Shown: positions 5,014 to 6,910 of the stretch, one piece after another
Position numbering within the stretch: the first letter of the stretch is position 1
How the letters are laid out: each line of letters begins with the position of its first letter
Assembly (NCBI GenBank): GCA_020050175.1
Contig: JAGVKY010000151.1
Coordinates: 1-6,910, forward strand
Length of the DNA stretch: 6,910 nt
Source: Parachlamydiales bacterium
GTDB lineage: Bacteria > Chlamydiota > Chlamydiia > Chlamydiales > JAJFMK01
Reading direction: 5' to 3'
The notes under the pieces: generated by a model
Seen by the model: only the letters and a program-made list of their open reading frames with translations
Told to the model about the DNA's origin: nothing
Database searches by the model: none
Program-made: the position numbers and the translations under genes

Positions 5014-6819
5014 TTACTCCTTGCCGAAGGCGGCAACTTTCCCTTGGGTTAAAGTGACAAGATCTTGTGCAGGCATGACAATCGATTCAGTCTGCAAGCC
5101 ACAATTGAAAGCCACTTTTTCTCCGTTCAAGATTCTTTGATCAAAATAGGTGTCGAGATTGAGGAGGTTTCCAAAGGGAGGAACACCCCCAATGACGAGA
5201 CCAAATCTTTCTAAGATGATTGCCGGCTCTTCAAATTCACACTTCTCTCCTACGAGATCTGAAACAGCTTTCATATCCAGCTTTAAATGAGAGGGAAGAT
5301 TGAGCTGAAAGTTCTTTTTTGATTGCTTTCCTCTAAGGATGATCGCTTTTACCCCCTCTTCAAGCTTTGTCCCCCTGACTCGAGCTGAGTCTTCGGACGT
5401 AGGAGTTGCCTCGTGAACTCGATGTTCAAAAGGGATCCCTTGGTGCTTCAAAAGACGGATAATTTCATTACGAATATTTTCTCCGCCAAAAAAGAGCTTA
5501 GCTCGGATTCTGTTCCCTGCAATCCTTTTAGGATCTGAAGGAAACAAAGAGGCTTCTCGTATATTTTTGAGATCAAGAAGCGTCATTGTAAGACGCTCCA
5601 TCCCCATTCCGAAACCTCCGTGAGGAGGCATTCCGTATCGGAAGATGGCGAGATAGTCCTCAAAATTTTTTGGATCCATCCCCTTTTCAACGATCCCTTC
5701 GACCATCGCATCATGTGTATGGCGTCTTTTTCCCCCTGAGGTGATCTCAGTTCCACGGCAAAGAAGGTCAAACGTTTCTGTCAAATGGGGGTTTTTAGGA
5801 TCGGGAAATGAATAAAAGGGACGTTTTTCTCTTTTCCAGTGGGTGACAAAGAGAAAATCTGATCCATGGGTTTCGCGAGCCCATTGGCAAAGTGATTTTT
5901 CGGCAGCAGGAGATAGATCAGGCTCTTGCCGATCGTCGACTCCTGTCCTTTCGAAATAGAGGTTTTGGGCTTCAGCAAAAGTTAACCGAGGAAAAGGAGC
6001 TGTCGGGCATCTGATGGGATCCCAACCCAAGATGTCGAGCTCTTTCTTGGCCTGTTTTTCGAGGTAGCTCAGAACAAATCGTAGACATCCTTCTTGGACA
6101 TCCATTACTTCTTCCCAATTACCCCAAAGGGCCATTTCGAATTCGAATTGTTTTCCTTCTGTGAGGTGGCGGGGTGTATGGGAGGGCTCAGCACGAAAAA
6201 AAGGCATTAAGGCAAAAGCTTTCTCATTGACTCCGACCATGACCTGCTTATAGAGCTGGCTGCTTTGTGCAAGGGTTGCGGAGTAGCCAAAATAATCGAC
6301 GTTGAAAAACTCGGCCCCCCCCTCTGAAGAAGCGCCGATAAGATTGGGGCCAAAATATTCATGCGCCCCTACTTGATCATGCATATAAAGGCGGTAAGCA
6401 TGCACGATCTCTGCCTGGATACGGAAAACAGCTTGGATTTTGCTATTACGCAATGCAAGAGAGCGGTGATCGAGGATAAATTCAAGGTCAGAAGGGATTT
6501 CAGGCTTATAATATTCAATGGGAGGCGCTTCTTTAATGCTTGAAACGACCTCAACTTTTGGGTCGACAACTTCGACACCGGCGTCAAGCTGCGGCTGTAA
6601 AGAGGCTTTTCCTTGAACTGAAAGGACCGAACCGACAGAGAGAGAACGGAGGGTTTGCTGCATCGCTTTATCAGCGATAACGACTTGAGAAAAGCCCGAA
6701 TGGTCGCGCAAAATCAAAAAGGAGATCTTGCCCAAATCACGCAAGGCATGGAGCCACCCGCATAGAGTGACCTCTTTTCCGGCGTTTTCCTTTAAATCCT
6801 TGGCAAGAACTCTTTTCAT
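5014..6819 (-). CDS. aspS: archaeal-type aspartyl-tRNA synthetase fused to a YbaK/ProX editing domain
   Basis: A 601-residue class II synthetase attaching aspartate to tRNA-Asp, and possibly to tRNA-Asn, in the cytoplasm. Residues 12-95 are the OB-fold anticodon domain (GWLHALRDLGKISFLILRD). The catalytic core shows SEGGAEFFNVDYF and AQSSQLYKQ (165-192), motif 2 with FRAEPSHTPRHLTE (208-221), GTEITSGGKRRHTHD (356-370), and motif 3 with GMPPHGGFGMGMERL (396-410). This is the archaeal/eukaryotic AspRS form (about 430 residues). The bacterial GAD insertion is absent. Residues about 446-595 form a YbaK/ProX-like deacylase domain, with TPTSEDSARVRG, a Lys in GVKAIILRGK, and VIGGVPPFG (542-550). 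I chose ATG 6819, with GGAG 7 bases upstream, over TTG 6849. The frame is unbroken across the fusion. Class and domains are clear. Aspartate specificity is likely from SEGG and QLYKQ, but I have not proved it against AsnRS. Confidence 0.9.
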   Translation of the reverse strand: MKRVLAKDLKENAGKEVTLCGWLHALRDLGKISFLILRDHSGFSQVVIADKAMQQTLRSLSVGSVLSVQGKASLQPQLDAGVEVVDPKVEVVSSIKEAPPIEYYKPEIPSDLEFILDHRSLALRNSKIQAVFRIQAEIVHAYRLYMHDQVGAHEYFGPNLIGASSEGGAEFFNVDYFGYSATLAQSSQLYKQVMVGVNEKAFALMPFFRAEPSHTPRHLTEGKQFEFEMALWGNWEEVMDVQEGCLRFVLSYLEKQAKKELDILGWDPIRCPTAPFPRLTFAEAQNLYFERTGVDDRQEPDLSPAAEKSLCQWARETHGSDFLFVTHWKREKRPFYSFPDPKNPHLTETFDLLCRGTEITSGGKRRHTHDAMVEGIVEKGMDPKNFEDYLAIFRYGMPPHGGFGMGMERLTMTLLDLKNIREASLFPSDPKRIAGNRIRAKLFFGGENIRNEIIRLLKHQGIPFEHRVHEATPTSEDSARVRGTKLEEGVKAIILRGKQSKKNFQLNLPSHLKLDMKAVSDLVGEKCEFEEPAIILERFGLVIGGVPPFGNLLNLDTYFDQRILNGEKVAFNCGLQTESIVMPAQDLVTLTQGKVAAFGKE

Positions 6820-6851
6820 CCATTGGCTCCACAAGTTGAGTGAAGCCAAGG

Positions 6852-6860
6852 ACTATACCA
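6852..6860 (-). promoter_or_regulatory. candidate extended -10 promoter of the synthetase gene
   Basis: On the minus strand TGGTATAGT forms an extended -10 (TG, one base, TATAGT), about 30 bases before the ATG at 6819. No good -35 lies 17 bp upstream. The bases from 6861 to 6910 hold no feature I can support. Confidence 0.35.
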
Positions 6861-6910
6861 ATTCTCAAGGTTTTCCGGGTGGAGGAGTTGTCCCCATCTT
6901 CGAAAAAAGG

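Noticed and set aside
5583..5978. Two short minus-strand frames inside the synthetase gene
   Set aside because: They are out-of-frame shadows of a clearly recognised enzyme.
6361..6587. Short frames on both strands near the anticodon-domain junction of the synthetase gene
   Set aside because: They overlap well-conserved AspRS coding sequence and have no features of their own.
6818..6910. Minus-strand frame ending in an ATGA overlap with the synthetase start (ending WLHSTCGANG)
   Set aside because: The overlap would suggest an upstream operon gene, but only about 30 codons are visible, all three frames look similar, and a candidate promoter lies within it. It cannot be decided from this window.

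Overview
This is a bacterial window of moderate to low G+C with ordinary bacterial signals: a tRNA-Leu with no encoded CCA, an ATGA-overlapping toxin-antitoxin pair, and Shine-Dalgarno sites of mixed strength. Nothing fixes the species. Gene decay, unrecognised lineage-specific proteins and an archaeal-type aspartyl-tRNA synthetase would suit a host-associated bacterium, for example an environmental relative of Chlamydia, but that is only a weak inference.

Layout. 1-401 (minus): the start of a secreted M16-peptidase-like protein, cut by the window edge. 559-640: tRNA-Leu(UAG). 736-1373: a VapB/VapC toxin-antitoxin operon controlled by a striking palindromic operator. 1374 to about 2670: a graveyard holding a short open remnant, a doubly deleted adenosine-deaminase-like (ADAL-type) pseudogene on the minus strand, and an unrecognised plus-strand gene with what look like two compensating frameshifts. 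2625-3083 (minus): a small acidic unknown protein, divergent from 3177-4403 (plus), an unknown 408-residue soluble protein. The latter is followed at a 38-bp gap by a DUF2878-like inner-membrane protein (4442-4969). A perfect 30-bp palindrome, probably a shared terminator, separates that pair from the convergent gene at 5014-6819 (minus). This encodes an archaeal/eukaryotic-type class II aspartyl-tRNA synthetase fused at its C-terminus to a YbaK/ProX-type tRNA-editing domain.

How the parts relate. The segment looks like a variable island. A tRNA gene and a toxin-antitoxin pair sit next to eroded genes, and the housekeeping synthetase lies on the far side. The most interesting object is the synthetase-editing fusion. 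The N-terminal domain carries a His in the GW-x-H motif, where discriminating archaeal enzymes carry Trp. This suggests a non-discriminating enzyme that could charge both tRNA-Asp and tRNA-Asn, with a built-in domain from a family that deacylates mischarged tRNA. No wholly new multi-gene system could be demonstrated. The unknown genes between 2625 and 4403 are the best places for undescribed biology.
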